Part shown: in pieces, positions 22,113 through 33,293 of the stretch | Layout of the letters: the number at the start of each line of letters is the position of its first letter | Position numbering within the stretch: position 1 is the stretch's first letter | Source of the DNA: Phytophthora colocasiae | Taxonomy: Eukaryota; Oomycota; Peronosporomycetes; Peronosporales; Peronosporaceae | Direction: 5' to 3' | Assembly: GCA_018806915.1 (NCBI GenBank) | Contig: JAGKQI010000090.1 | Span: forward strand, 1,922,001-1,986,000 | DNA: 64,000 nt | Notes under the pieces: generated by a model | Told to the model about the DNA's origin: nothing | Databases searched by the model: none | What the model saw: only the letters and a program-made list of their open reading frames with translations | Translations under genes and position numbers: made by a program

Positions 22113-23539
22113 AGTCTGATGAGTTTGTACAAGGGAGTGGTGGGAAAAGACCTTACTGTTAGCTATTTTATTGGCGACGCAGAAGCGTGAAACAGACGCA
22201 AAGTGAAACGAGCTAGGACTGACGGGAACAGTCAGGGAGGGAGGCCTGCGGTGGTCAAAGCTTAGACTAGTTAGGACGCCAGTAAACGCCGCGTTCACAG
22301 TTAAGTACACGTTAGAGTTATAACATTCTGTTAAAGCTATTTCTTGTGTTGGAGTGAAAGGTTGATTGTGTAAGGTATCGCTTGCGTAAGGATAAGTTGA
22401 ATCTTAGCGGCGTCTGCGCATGACTTCGACATGCCTCAGATTTTCACTAAATAGGGGACGGAGTGAAAACTGTCACCATAAGCTCTGATTATCCTTGTGC
22501 ATGCATGCTATGAGGATGAAATGAACGCTTGCATGCGGATAGTTCGTAATATTAGAGCCACGGCTGCGCAGGGAGTACACAACTTCAACATTATCGATTT
22601 TTACTAATGTGAGCTTAGTGCCCAGCGTCACAATATGCTCTATACAACATTTTCAAAACATACTAGGATGTAAACAAAGCTAAAATGTGAATAGTTCGCA
22701 ACATTAGAGCCGCGGCTGCGTGGCGAACACCACACGAATACCACACTTTTTCTATTATCCTGGAATTGTATTAAAGTTTATTGTAATGCCATTATCCTGT
22801 CACGGGAGCGACATATCAAGTAAACCGTCTGAGCGATGTAAGTAGTAGACTTTGCTCAAGGTGTTCGTGGCTCGCAAAACGCTCGATACAAAGATTCAGA
22901 GCCGCGGCTGCGTAGAATGTTAAAAATTTAGATGCGGTTATGCAAACAAAACATTTGAGCGAGCTTTTTCGTGTCGATAAATTTTACATGCAATGTGGTC
23001 TTGCACAACTGTCGCTAGTACAGGTAGATACAACACGAGCGATTGAAATAACCTAAACTCGTTAGTAGAAAGCTGCGGCTGCGTGCGATGCCAAATTTAA
23101 CTTTTTTCGGTGGTTGTAATAAACAGCAAGAGTTACACTAAACCGATCTGACCATTTTTCGTTTTTGGCGAATGGGAGATCAGTTGTCCCCTAGTCCCTA
23201 ACTGATGAGATTCTAGTACTACGGTAGGTATGTGGTACAATAGTCAGACTTGGAGGTTCTCGCTCTGTGATGGGTTTGCGCGTGCGCAACCGTAGGTCGC
23301 TACCCATTTTTTGGGCACTAGCAAGCACATATATTGATATGACACTTATGTCATCATATCTGTATGAGATACATATGATGTTGCAATGAGATGTGATTTT
23401 AATACGCCTATGATACTATTTATAACATGTAGAGTATTCTTGTCATACTTTTCAATGCTGGGCTTTGCGTGAACAATCAGAACGACCGAAGGACACAGTC
23501 TTCCTTCAGTAGTTATTGGGTATCGATCATCATCTGCTC
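22113..23539. repeat. Non-coding region with degenerate AGCCGCGGCT-containing repeats
   Basis: No gene is seen. A motif close to GAGCCGCGGCTGCGT, which contains the 10-bp palindrome AGCCGCGGCT, recurs at 22555, 22707, 22899 and 23070, spaced 152, 192 and 171 bp. The first two are preceded by TAGTTCGYAAYATTA. This looks like a diverged tandem array of about 150-190-bp units ending just before the large inverted duplication. Confidence 0.5.
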
Positions 23540-24190
23540 GGGCCGGTGCTTCGAGCAGAAGTTCTGCTTCTTCTGTGACGCAGGTCGTTTGCACCCGTCG
23601 AACGCACAGCGCTTGCCGCCCCCATGCGTCCAGCACAGTCCCTTGGAGATGGTCGTCTTCTGGCAGTTGGCCACCGAGCACTTGGTGCCTCCACCGTGCG
23701 ACCAGCACAAACCGCGCGACTTGGCACCGCGGTTGCAGCCACCCACCGTGCACAGTGTAGCGCCGCCGTGCTTCCAGCAGAGACCGCGATGCTTGGCACT
23801 GGCCGTGCAGCCAGATTTGGAACACGCTTTACCACCGCCATGGCGGAAACAGAGGCCGCGATCGATAGTGTAGTTGGTGCAGCCGTCGATGCAACACTGA
23901 CGCGCCGCACGTTTCTCTTTGGCTGTGAGTTTTCGCTTGGGACTCCTGTGCTGTTGTTTGGACGAATGCGTCGGTTCCTGAACCTGAGACGGACTAGCAC
24001 TGGCGCTGTATATGGGTGACAGTAGCGCCTTGTTGTCGTCCAGGATGAAGGCCAACGAGAACTTGGGCGTGCTGCACGCAGGTGTCGTTGGCGTCTCAGC
24101 CAGATCCCGGAGGCTGCCACTGCGGGGACTTAGTGCGAAGTTGGTGAAAACAGTCAGCGGAGGTAGTGCGAGGCTCGCCATGCTGCTCAA
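23513..24190 (-). CDS. 'WRKY19-like' Cys/His zinc-finger protein, five repeats (left arm, outer)
   Basis: 225 aa, single exon. Five tandem units of the type C-x4-C-x9-C-x2-H-G-G occupy about residues 94-218 (for example CTVGGCNRGAKSRGLCWSHGG). The N-terminal part has a conserved KFSLAFILDDN segment (about residue 43) and a Lys/Arg-rich stretch before the fingers that could be a nuclear signal. Databases often call this family WRKY19-like, but there is no WRKYGQK motif. Function is unknown; zinc binding and a nuclear or signalling role are inferences. It stands head-to-head with the gene at 25957, with 1.77 kb between. The last about 10 residues lie across the duplication breakpoint. Confidence 0.85.
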   Translation of the reverse strand: MSSMASLALPPLTVFTNFALSPRSGSLRDLAETPTTPACSTPKFSLAFILDDNKALLSPIYSASASPSQVQEPTHSSKQQHRSPKRKLTAKEKRAARQCCIDGCTNYTIDRGLCFRHGGGKACSKSGCTASAKHRGLCWKHGGATLCTVGGCNRGAKSRGLCWSHGGGTKCSVANCQKTTISKGLCWTHGGGKRCAFDGCKRPASQKKQNFCSKHRPEQMMIDTQ

Positions 24191-25956
24191 TACTCAAGTG
24201 CTATCGATCCGACTGTGTGTGTGTACAGTATGTGTGTGTGCTGCTATAGGCGGATTGGGGAGTGGGTGTCAAGGACTCGAACGGCACAGCAAACATCGAT
24301 GCTTTTCGCTGTCAGGATCGGGCGGCACATGACTGGGTTCCAGTATGGTGTCTAACGCCGAGTTGATCTCGGCCTATCCTGTGGACACGTCGCTGAACAC
24401 AGCGAGCAGCTGGTTCACGAACAGCACAACATATCCTTTTGCTCGCGTCACTTGGACTTTGTATGGATCGACGATGTGTTGGGCACGAACAGCATGAGAT
24501 GACAGAAGTCGTAGCATTGGTGTTTGAGCTGCTTGCATTGCTACACGTGTCAAGGACAAATGCGGAGAACAAGTTCGCACCACGTACTTGTTGCTTGCTA
24601 CATGTATCCCGACCTATCGTCGAACCAACAGGCTTTAGGCAACAGCTTCACATGCATAACAGCGCTACATGCATTGGACATAGGCTATGGCAGACTCGTT
24701 CTCGGCTTGCCAACTGCCAACACTCGCCACCGTCACGAGGAATGTCCTGAGCATGGCCAACTTTGCTGCGTAATCGTTGTGTGTCACTGGCCTCGCAGCC
24801 ACGCACCTGCAAAATGGATCCGCCAAAGGCAGCGAAACCCGATCATTCTGCAGGAACGAAACAGACACGAGATCTGGACAGGGTGAGCTTGCTAACCCAC
24901 ATACATGCACCGGACGCTGGTGCAGTACGTCCGCGTCTTCGTTAGTCGATCGCCACTACGCGACTTGTCCTTCATTTTTGCTGTTTGAAAGATGAAGATG
25001 CAACCATGACCGATTCCTGAGATAAAAGTTGCAAGTCGGTGACGTAAAAGAGCCGCTGTTGGGGGCATCATCTCTTGTGGACATGATTATGAAGGCGAAG
25101 CACTGCAAAAAATCTGACAGTGGCATAAGATATCAAGGATATTTTGGCTCAGTATCGATCAAATTATCATCTATCACGTAAGGCAATACAAATACAGAGG
25201 TAAACTTCAATATCATGCACATTTTCAATGGTGCAGTCCAATCATGGATTGACGACGTCACGGATCTCAGGGGTTCGCAGGTTGCCAGCCGCTCTTTCAA
25301 GCAGAGCAAAAGGTGCCTGTCTGAACGGTGTGCGCCGAGGAGCTGGTACTCGGCGAACTGTCGACCTCCACAGAGGTTGAGCGAGCCGACAACATACTCG
25401 ACATGCAGCTTGCAATGTCCTTGCAGCGGGTGGCACAAAGTTATAGTGTGTTGCTCGTCGAACGTCTTAAATCGAAGGTAGTGAACACCATTTGGCTGCT
25501 GAAGCCTAGCAGACACGCCAACGCTCCTGTCGCCACCACTGTCCGATCGAATCGCCCCCCCCCCCCCCCCGATGCCTCTACAGTACTTGCGGTATGTCGT
25601 CGAGATCGGACCGGAGCGAACAGAAGAAAGATTCTCACGCGGCTTGGCCATTTCAGCGCCCGCCCTATCATGAGATGCACGAAATGAACGGCAAAACGCT
25701 CACAGGCCACACACGAAAGGCTCCGCGAAAGGATAGGTTGCGCTGTTCGTGCCGCGAGGCTCCTGCCAGCTGCGATGCAGCCAAAGACGGACAGGATTGA
25801 GCGTCTTGGCGCGTTAGACACTGCTGCGGCATAACATCTTGGTTACTGCGACTAGCGGGAGAAACGCGTGTCACGCTTGAGACGAAGGCCCACTCGGCAA
25901 TTTCCTTGGCGTCGCTCAACCAAAGCAACAATCTTAGCTAAAGCTACAAACGCGTC
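24191..25956. promoter_or_regulatory. Shared divergent upstream region of two zinc-finger genes
   Basis: 1.77 kb between two head-to-head zinc-finger genes, duplicated at 36185-37958. Frames in it are short and not conserved in kind, so I treat it as non-coding. It contains a 16-C homopolymer at 25555-25570. I found no specific regulatory site that I can defend. Confidence 0.4.
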
Positions 25957-26664
25957 ATGAGCAGCACCACTCTGCCCCCTCTCCACTCGTGGACCAGATT
26001 CGCCTTGTCAGCGCACGCCAACCCCGTGGTCATCGACAACCCCATGGTTTTCCACCCAGCACCGAAGTTTCACCACGCACCCAGCAGCCCTGGATCCCCC
26101 AAGCTTGCGTTGTCATTTATCCTGGATGATAACCACCCGTTGACACCCCCGGCCGCAACCCGACTGCAAAAGACGAGGATCGCGCCGACACAGCACCCCG
26201 TGACCAAGGAGCGTAAGCGCAAGCGCAAAATGACTCCAGCCGAGAAACGTGCGGCGCGCTCGTGCTGCATCGAGGGGTGTACCAACTACACTATCGACCG
26301 CGGACTCTGCTTCCGCCACGGTGGTGGTAAGTCATGTTCAATGCCCGGCTGCACGGCCAGTGCCAAGCATCGCGGTCTCTGCTGGAAACACGGCGGATCC
26401 ACATTGTGCACGGTGGATGGCTGCACGCGTGGAGCTAAGTCGCGCGGTTTGTGCTGGTCGCATGGTGGAGGCACCAAGTGCTCGGTGGCCAACTGCCAGA
26501 AGACAACCATCTCCAAGGGACTGTGCTGGACACATGGAGGCGGCAAGCGCTGTGCGTTCGACGGATGTAAACGTCCGGCGTCGCAGAGCAAGCAGAACTT
26601 CTGCTCCAAGCACCAGCCAAAGAAGTTCAAGCCTATCACGGTTACTATGCAGTGCACACAGTAA
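25957..26664 (+). CDS. 'WRKY19-like' Cys/His zinc-finger protein, five repeats (left arm, inner)
   Basis: 235 aa, single exon, paralogous to the 23513 gene but with a distinct N terminus (MSSTTLPPLHSWTRF). It keeps the KLALSFILDDN motif near residue 49, a basic run KERKRKRK before the fingers, and five C-x4-C-x9-C-x2-H units at about residues 99-223. The C terminus is basic and ends PITVTMQCTQ. It converges on the synthase gene to its right (3' ends 283 bp apart). Its mirror twin at 35477 differs by one residue (R to Q near position 67). Molecular role unknown. Confidence 0.85.
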   Translation: MSSTTLPPLHSWTRFALSAHANPVVIDNPMVFHPAPKFHHAPSSPGSPKLALSFILDDNHPLTPPAATRLQKTRIAPTQHPVTKERKRKRKMTPAEKRAARSCCIEGCTNYTIDRGLCFRHGGGKSCSMPGCTASAKHRGLCWKHGGSTLCTVDGCTRGAKSRGLCWSHGGGTKCSVANCQKTTISKGLCWTHGGGKRCAFDGCKRPASQSKQNFCSKHQPKKFKPITVTMQCTQ

Positions 26665-26946
26665 AGAAATCTACACTCCCCTGTATCTAAATACAACGTT
26701 AATAATGGACTCATATTGTGAACAATGTTGTTGGGCTCCAACACTAGTATTAGCTCGCTTTATGAGCTTTGATGTAGTAGATAATCTCTACTATATCGTA
26801 GTACTATATCACTAGAAGAGCCATGATCTCAATCATATTATATGATTCAAACTTTGACATACCGTATCATAAAACTAGCTCCATACTCATAGAAAAATCA
26901 TAACCACCATTTATTTAGTGTAGAAAGCGACGCAACACAACACACC

Positions 26947-28801
26947 CTAGTTAAAGTGAATGCGACGCATGTGACGGCCACCCATGCCCAACACTGTGCG
27001 CGCGTGCAGCTGCGAGATATTGTCCATGACCACAAACTCGCCCTTCACCCACTGGTGCCAGTGCGCGAACTCCTCCGAATACAGTCGCTCCTGCAGCGTC
27101 TCCGTCACGAAGTCGGCGTCCACGTCCTTCGCGTTCGACGCCGGGTCGTAGCCCACCGACGTCACGTATGTCGGGTGCATCTTGGTCTTCTCGGGTCCCC
27201 ATGGCTCGTGGAAGCGCAGCGACAGCTCGCCGGTCATCGGGTGCGTCACCACCACGGGGGACGTGTGAACTTGTCCGCTCTGCTTGAAAAGCGACGTGCG
27301 GTACTCGAGTGAAATCTTCTTAAGGCGCTCCACCGTCGCCTCGGGCAATGCCGACATGTGTCTGTGATGATGGTGTTACCGTGCTTCGGGTCGTCTTCAG
27401 GCGGTGCGGCCTCCACACAGTGGAAGAACATGAACACGGGCGCGTCGCCCAGCTCTATTGACTCGGGCGTCTTCTTCTTGAACATACCGTCGTAGTGGAA
27501 CGACATGGCTTCGAGCGTCTGTGCCGGTAGAGCTGTGCCGGGCTCTGTCTTAATGTCAAAGATGTTGCCGGCCGCGAACGTTCCCTTGGGCCACTGCAGT
27601 ACGTCCCCCCAGCGCTCGGTGGCCGTCTCAAAGTCGTCGTCCTGCTTGAAGCCACGCAGCGTCACCAGTCCGTACTTGAGCACGAGATGTCTGATGGCGT
27701 CGCGCGGCACGTCCATGATGGAGGGGGCCGGGAATCCTTCTATGGCTTGAGCGATGATGAACATGTGCGTGCGGATGAGCTGGACGTTGAGTGGGGCCCA
27801 CTGCGCGACTTCTTCGGGCGTGCACGGCGGTCGCTCGACGTATCCCCACTTGCGTCCGTGTTTGTAGACCAGGTCGTACTTCTCCGTGTTTACATCCTTG
27901 AGATCCATTGCGTGGACCGTTCCATCGATGTCTTCACAGATGACCGAGTGCCAGGGCGTCCGAGGAGTATCCATTCGTTTGGAAGGCAACAGGTGGATGC
28001 CGAACTTTGGTCCGGCGTTGTTGTAGCAGTGGATCGAGACGCGCACGGCGTGGGCGTACTCCTCCGCTACGAGCGACGAGAAGCCCACGTTGCGCAGCAT
28101 CATCTTACGCGCCACTTCATCGCAGCCCTTGCGCATCTCAGCCTCCGACTTTCCTTCCCAGCGGTCGGCCATGTCCCGCTCCATGAACTGCGAGAACGAA
28201 CGGAAGTTGTTGCCGACGTCGGGCTCGTTCTCGATGCGGGCGTCCATGTCCATTTGGTTGATGTGGAAGCGCTCCAGCACCTCCTGTACCGGTTTGTCCG
28301 TCTTGGTGTAGTTCTCGAGGCCATCGAACTGGATGTGTGTGTGACCGGCATCCTTCACGAGCGCCTTCAGGCCGTTCTTGTACGCGCGGATGTTCTCCAG
28401 AGAAGCACCCACGAGATCGCCGAAAACGCGACCGTCGCTGAAGATCGTGACCTTGCAACCGATCGGGTAGACTTCCTCGATGGACTTGCAGAAGTTCTCG
28501 AGACGTGCGAGTGCAAGCCCTCGGCGCGGTCGGGTAGCGGGCCCAACACTTTGCCGCCGTGGTTGGGCGTCTTGGTCGGGAATCCGGGCAACACGATCGT
28601 GATTGGTTCGTTGTGATCCACGAATCGGCCGATCGTTGCCTCTAGGAAGCGCTTGCCCTTGGACTCGAACAGGTCAGTGGATGCGTCAAAGCGGCTTTGC
28701 AGGTCGGAGAACTTGGTCAGGAAGTGCGCCGCGACGGCGTTCTTGTCGATGGTGGTGTGGTCGTTGACGCTCGAGGACTGGGTGGTAGCGTTGGGTGCCA
28801 T
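26947..28801 (-). pseudogene. Isocyanide synthase-dioxygenase fusion, left arm copy, two frameshifting deletions
   Basis: Near-identical to the intact copy at 33294-35159 but carrying two lesions. Near 28518 one base is missing (GCAAGCCCTCGG against GCAAGCTCCTCGG in the mirror copy), shifting frame at about codon 95. Near 27356 ten bases are missing in the codons for RRLLSAL (between GCCGACA and TGTGTCTG). The three surviving frames are 28801-28367, 28412-27246 and 27357-26947. Unless these are assembly errors, the product would stop before the catalytic centre of the synthase. Both lesions are absent from the right arm and the spacer copy, so they arose after duplication. Confidence 0.85.
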
Positions 28802-29766
28802 GGCGGTGGAAAGTGATAGCTGGATCAGGGCACACTGCCTGGTGGTTTGCTGGATCGGGACTGGGTAGTTAGATACGACTTGATTTGAAGACGCGAAATT
28901 GGATAATGAGCTGCTGGTGACTGCCAGTCAACAATCGATCGGATCTGCTTTCGGTGTATGCTGATTTCGGAGTCTCGTTCTGCGACGCGGTGTAAAGATG
29001 ACGCTACAAGTAAAATAACTGTACATGTACAGGCATTATGTGCCGCACGCCTTTAGCAGGCACGTGTCCTGGGCCTTCAATGGTCTTGCAAGCCGGTGGC
29101 TTTGCACTCGACAGCGCGTTTTTGGAGCGGAAACCGACAGCGCTGGTGCAGATTACCAGGCGTGGGTGAAGCACAGCGAGGCGTCCCGTGCCAAGCCGTC
29201 ATCCGGTCAAGAATCCTATCGCTGATCATACATGTACCATATATGTTGCGTCTTGTCGGTGGCGAAGTGGTACAGTATGATACCACTGGTATCCCACTCC
29301 CACATCAATGACCCAGGTGATGGTGCAGTACCGTGGTTGATAACGTGGGAATGTGCTGCTCATCCTCAATCGTGGAGAGCTGCGATTGGCGGAATTTGCT
29401 GTTGACGGGCGGCTCGGATTCGTATTCAGGATCGTCACAAGGATACGCTTTCGTGTCAGAGCCAGACGTCGCAAAAGCAGCAAGACGACTCGTACATGTA
29501 GAACGAGTGCTGCTATCGCTGGCTACACGCATTGTTATCACGGATTGCGATCACGAGTGCCGCTCGGAGTGGTGCCCTCGACTGGATTTACAACCACGCT
29601 CTTATGATACTGCATGCAAGAGGTAACAGATGGTGATTTAAACCGATTCTTCACTACATAGCCAGCGATGCATCCAACTACAAGAACTCTAACGCAGCCA
29701 TCGCATGAAAAGCGATCTACATCGAATTTTTTAAGTATACTCCATTAAACCACCAATAGTTCTTTC
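28802..29766. other. Upstream region of left synthase copy and inner end of left arm
   Basis: No gene recognised. The first about 150 bp mirror 33145-33293 closely; beyond that, similarity to 32740-33145 is patchy with many substitutions and indels, showing an older or less converted part of the arm. The stretch 29490-29766 has no mirror partner that I can find. Confidence 0.4.
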
Positions 29767-31650
29767 TTAGTTGAAGTGGATACGACGCATGTGACGGCCA
29801 CCCATGCCCAACACTGTGCGCGCGTGCAGCTGCGAGATATTGTCCATGACCACGAACTCGCCCTTCACCCACTGGTGCCAGTGCGCGAACTCCTCCGAAT
29901 ACAGTCGCTCCTGCAGCGTCTCCGTCACGAACTCGGCGTCCTCGTCCTTCGCATTCGACGCCGGGTCGTAGCCCACCGACGTCACGTATGTCGGGTGCAT
30001 CTTGGTCTTCTCGGGTCCCCATGGCTCGTGGAAGCGCAGCGACAGCTCGCCGGTCATCGGGTGCGTCACCACCACGGGGGACGTGTGAACTTGTCCGCTC
30101 TGCTTGAAAAGCGACGTGCGGTACTCGAGTGAAATCTTCTTAAGGCGCTCCACCGTCGCCTCGGGCAATGCCGACAGCAACCGACGTGTGTCTGTGATGA
30201 TGGTGTTACCGTGCTTCGGGTCGTCTTCAGGCGGTGCGGCCTCCACACAGTGGAAGAACATGAACACGGGCGCGTCGCCCAGCTCTATTGACTCGGGCGT
30301 CTTCTTCTTGAACATACCGTCGTAGTGGAACGACATGGCTTCGAGCGTCTGTGCCGGTAGAGCTGTACCGGGCTCTGTCTTAATGTCAAAGATGTTGCCG
30401 GCCGCGAACGTTCCCTTGGGCCACTGCAGTACGTCTCCCCAGCGCTCGGTGGCCGTCTCGAAGTCGTCGTCCTGCTTGAAGCCACGCAGCGTCACCAGTC
30501 CGTACTTGAGCACGAGGTGGCGGATGGCGTCGCGCGGCAAGTCCATGATGGAGGGGGCCGGGAATCCTTCTATGGCTTGAGCGATGATGAACATGTGCGT
30601 GCGGATGAGCTGGACGTTGAGTGGGGCCCACTGCGCGACTTCTTCGGGCGTGCACGGCGGTCGCTCGACGTATCCCCACTTGCGTCCGTGTTTGTAGACC
30701 AGGTCGTACTTCTCCGTGTCCACGTCCTTGAGGTCGACCGTATGTGGTGTGCCGTCGATGTCTTCGCAAACGACCGAGTGCCAAGGTGTACGAGGCCGCC
30801 CAGACTTCTGCGGAATGAGATGGATGCCAAACTTCGGCCCAGCGTTATCGTACTGGTGAATGGAAATACGCAGCGCATCCGGGTATGAGTCGTCGACTAG
30901 TGCGGAGAAGCCCACGTTACGATGCATCATTTGCTTGGCAATCTTGCCACAGCAGCGCTTCATCGCCGTACGGGACATCCCCACCCACTGCGGAGCTAAG
31001 TCACGTTCGAGGAACTTACAAAAGGAGCAGTACATGTTGCGGATTTCAGGCTCCGTCTTGATACGAGCGTCGAAATCCATATGCAAAACGTTGAATCGCT
31101 CGAGGATCTCCGGGATCGGATTGTCCATATTCTTGACGTAGTTGTCCATGGAGTCGAAGGAGATGTGTGTGTGACCCGCCTCCTCCACCATCGCTTGCAT
31201 CTCGTCCTCGAATGCGCGGAGGTCGCTTAGACTCACCCCCAGTAGGTCGTTGAACACGCGACCGTCGCTAAAGATGACCATTTTGCATCCAGGTGCATAC
31301 ATTTCCTCCACTTCACAGCAGAATCGCTCCAGGCGCTCCATAGAGAGCTCTTCTGCACGATCCGGCAGCTTGCCCAATACTTTGTCAGTTGAATTGGGCG
31401 ACTTGAATGGGAAGGACGGCAGCACGAGCGTGATCGGAGCGCGGCGCTCGATCAGCCGCATCACGATCTTCTGCATCTTTGGCTTTCCCTCTTCGTCGAA
31501 GCGGTCGATTGGGGCAGGGAAGCGACTTTGAATCATGGAGAACTTGTCAACGAAGTGCTCCCAGATCTTTGTTTGCTGCTTTTCGGTCCACACAGCAGAG
31601 GATAGATGAGCGTTGTGCGAGTAGGTGTGTTGGTCGAGGTTAGGCGCCAT
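29767..31650 (-). CDS. Isocyanide synthase-dioxygenase fusion, spacer copy, intact
   Basis: 627 aa from the ATG at 31650; an in-frame ATG nine codons upstream is possible, but MAPN matches the start of the arm copies. Predicted to make an isonitrile from an amino acid and to oxidise it. The DIT1/PvcA-type domain (about residues 25-300) has LPSFPFKSPN, KVLGKLPDRAEE and IFSDGRVFNDL. The TauD/PvcB-type dioxygenase domain (about 330-627) has the HxD iron motif SFHYDGMF, GNTIITDTR and a distal LHAR. The N-terminal half is clearly diverged from the arm copies, while from KYDLVYKHGRKWGYVE onwards it is almost identical in DNA. A different substrate or partner is possible. No intron. Confidence 0.88.
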   Translation of the reverse strand: MAPNLDQHTYSHNAHLSSAVWTEKQQTKIWEHFVDKFSMIQSRFPAPIDRFDEEGKPKMQKIVMRLIERRAPITLVLPSFPFKSPNSTDKVLGKLPDRAEELSMERLERFCCEVEEMYAPGCKMVIFSDGRVFNDLLGVSLSDLRAFEDEMQAMVEEAGHTHISFDSMDNYVKNMDNPIPEILERFNVLHMDFDARIKTEPEIRNMYCSFCKFLERDLAPQWVGMSRTAMKRCCGKIAKQMMHRNVGFSALVDDSYPDALRISIHQYDNAGPKFGIHLIPQKSGRPRTPWHSVVCEDIDGTPHTVDLKDVDTEKYDLVYKHGRKWGYVERPPCTPEEVAQWAPLNVQLIRTHMFIIAQAIEGFPAPSIMDLPRDAIRHLVLKYGLVTLRGFKQDDDFETATERWGDVLQWPKGTFAAGNIFDIKTEPGTALPAQTLEAMSFHYDGMFKKKTPESIELGDAPVFMFFHCVEAAPPEDDPKHGNTIITDTRRLLSALPEATVERLKKISLEYRTSLFKQSGQVHTSPVVVTHPMTGELSLRFHEPWGPEKTKMHPTYVTSVGYDPASNAKDEDAEFVTETLQERLYSEEFAHWHQWVKGEFVVMDNISQLHARTVLGMGGRHMRRIHFN

Positions 31651-32739
31651 TTCGGTGGTGTGATACTCAAAGAGCACCGTGTGGCTGTGTTGAGTTGAGG
31701 AGTGGCGAGTGAAATGAGGAATGAAAGGTCCCGCCTTGCCACGTCAAACGTCCAATCCAGTTCAACAGGCTACAGAGGGAACTTTGGTGAGCTCAATGGC
31801 CCATTGAGCTCACCATTGAATGGGATTCAAAGAGCTGTCACTGCTCCGGCGAAAAAACTGTGCAACGACGATCGACAGAAAACACAGGAACGTTTACCCA
31901 CCACTCACTCTTCGTCTTGCATTTGTTTTGCTATGAGTGCACAGTAGTGATGACAAGACAGGATTCTCGTTGTACCGGTATTTGCCCATTTGTCCGTCCA
32001 CCCGATTTCACTGATCGCACGTATCCTTGTGACTGTAGACGATCCAAATGTCAACTCATCCGTACAGAACATGGACCATTTCGCTAGCAAGTGCACACCA
32101 GCAACAGCTCGAGCTCAAATTCGTGCAGCAGAAGAACGGTGACATCACAATGACGCGTACATTCCTATAAGCAGCTCGATGGACCGCTATCCCGCACTCA
32201 GCAAGCCCTACTGTACACGCATCTGACTCACATGACTGCCTTGCAGCCAAAGGTGGTGCGAGTAGTAGGATAAGTGGTGCGTATTACTCGAGATATTAAA
32301 ACGAGAGCATGGTCATCTCCGCTCGCATTATCCAGGTCCGCCGGATTCGCTAGCTCGTCACAAACCGCTTCCACACAGAGCCTACGTCTTTGAAACCATC
32401 CTATTCTTCAATCGCTGGCTCCACCTGATGTACATGCTGAATTAGTATTGCTCTAAGAAACCCACAACATGCAGCTCATTCTGATATTTTCATACTAGAG
32501 CGAGTATACAGCACATAAATGCAAAGTCTTCCACTGAGGTACATGTAAATTGATGTGACCTTGTCGGTCGAACTCATATTCTACAACACATGCACATGAA
32601 ACAACCGAGCTGAATGCGACAGAAATATTACGCCAACAACCTGCACCACATATTCACCACCCGCTGTCACACACTACAGTTGGTGATCGAGATGACTTAA
32701 AGCACCAAAATCTTGAAAGCTCGTCGCAGAACCCCTGCA
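31651..32739. other. Spacer between synthase copies, inner non-coding part
   Basis: No gene recognised. It includes a 31-bp near-perfect palindrome at 31785-31815 (15-bp arms around one base, core TGAGCTCAATGG) 135 bp upstream of the spacer synthase gene. The rest is unremarkable. Confidence 0.4.
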
Positions 32740-33278
32740 CTCTTCACGCTGCTTTCGCGACGTCCGGCTCTGGGCACGCCAGCGCGGAAGCGTATCCTTG
32801 TGACGAACAGAAGATCCCGCGAATACGAATCCGACTCGCCCGTCAACAGCAATTCCACCAATCGCGGCCACGATGAGCCCGAATCTTGACGTTATCCCTC
32901 ACGGTACACCGTCCTGCCATCATCGCACCACTGATGATCCGGCAGGACGCAGCATTGTATGACCAGCGACAGGGCGTAAAACGGGACGTATCGCTGTGCT
33001 TCACCCACGCCTGGTAATATGCTCTAGCGCTGTCGAACACTTCCGCCCCAAAAACGCGCGCGATGTCAAGTGCAAAGTGGCGGTAGCTTTTAGTACACAT
33101 GCCACGTGCTACAAAAGGCCAGCAATCTGGGGTGATAATTAGCAGGGCACCACAAGCAGCTCCGATCGATTGTTGACTGGCGGTCACCAGCAGCTCATTA
33201 TCCAATTTCGCGTCTTCAAATCAAGACTACCCAGTCCCCAACCTGCAAACCACCAGGCAGTGTGCCCTGATCCAGCTA

Positions 33279-33293
33279 TCACTTTCCACCGTC
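33279..33293 (+). promoter_or_regulatory. Possible oomycete initiator close to synthase start codon
   Basis: TCACTTTCC lies 7-15 bp before the ATG and resembles the YCAYTYY core of the oomycete initiator element. The same bases precede the left arm copy (28802-28816). If used, the 5' untranslated leader would be only about 13-15 nt. This is a motif match by eye only. Confidence 0.3.

Larger units (their letters stand above)
23540..29490 (+). repeat. Left arm of the large inverted duplication
   Basis: About 5.9 kb that is repeated in inverted orientation at about 32.74-38.61 kb. Similarity is near-perfect through the zinc-finger genes, their shared intergenic region and the synthase gene, then declines towards the inside (about 28.95-29.49). 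The outer breakpoint falls inside the last codons of the zinc-finger gene, whose C termini differ between arms (RPEQMMIDTQ against RPAMFITK). Small indels between arms are visible near 25.5 kb (length before a 16-C run, and an 11-bp gap) and near 25.26 kb (32 bp missing here). Confidence 0.88.

Noticed and set aside
22113..23540. Possible protein gene between the MULE fragment and the palindrome
   Set aside because: No frame of useful length is present and base composition is non-coding.
23575..24190. Overlapping Arg/Ala-rich frames within zinc-finger genes
   Set aside because: They arise from the repeated codons of the Cys/His units in other frames and follow the same repeat period.
25555..25570. 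16-C run and mirrored 16-G run at 36571-36586 as possible functional elements
   Set aside because: Homopolymers in duplicated non-coding DNA; they are likely neutral and prone to sequence error.
24191..25956. Conserved protein gene in the divergent zinc-finger intergenic region
   Set aside because: Frames differ between the two arms because of indels that are not multiples of three, so there is no coding constraint.
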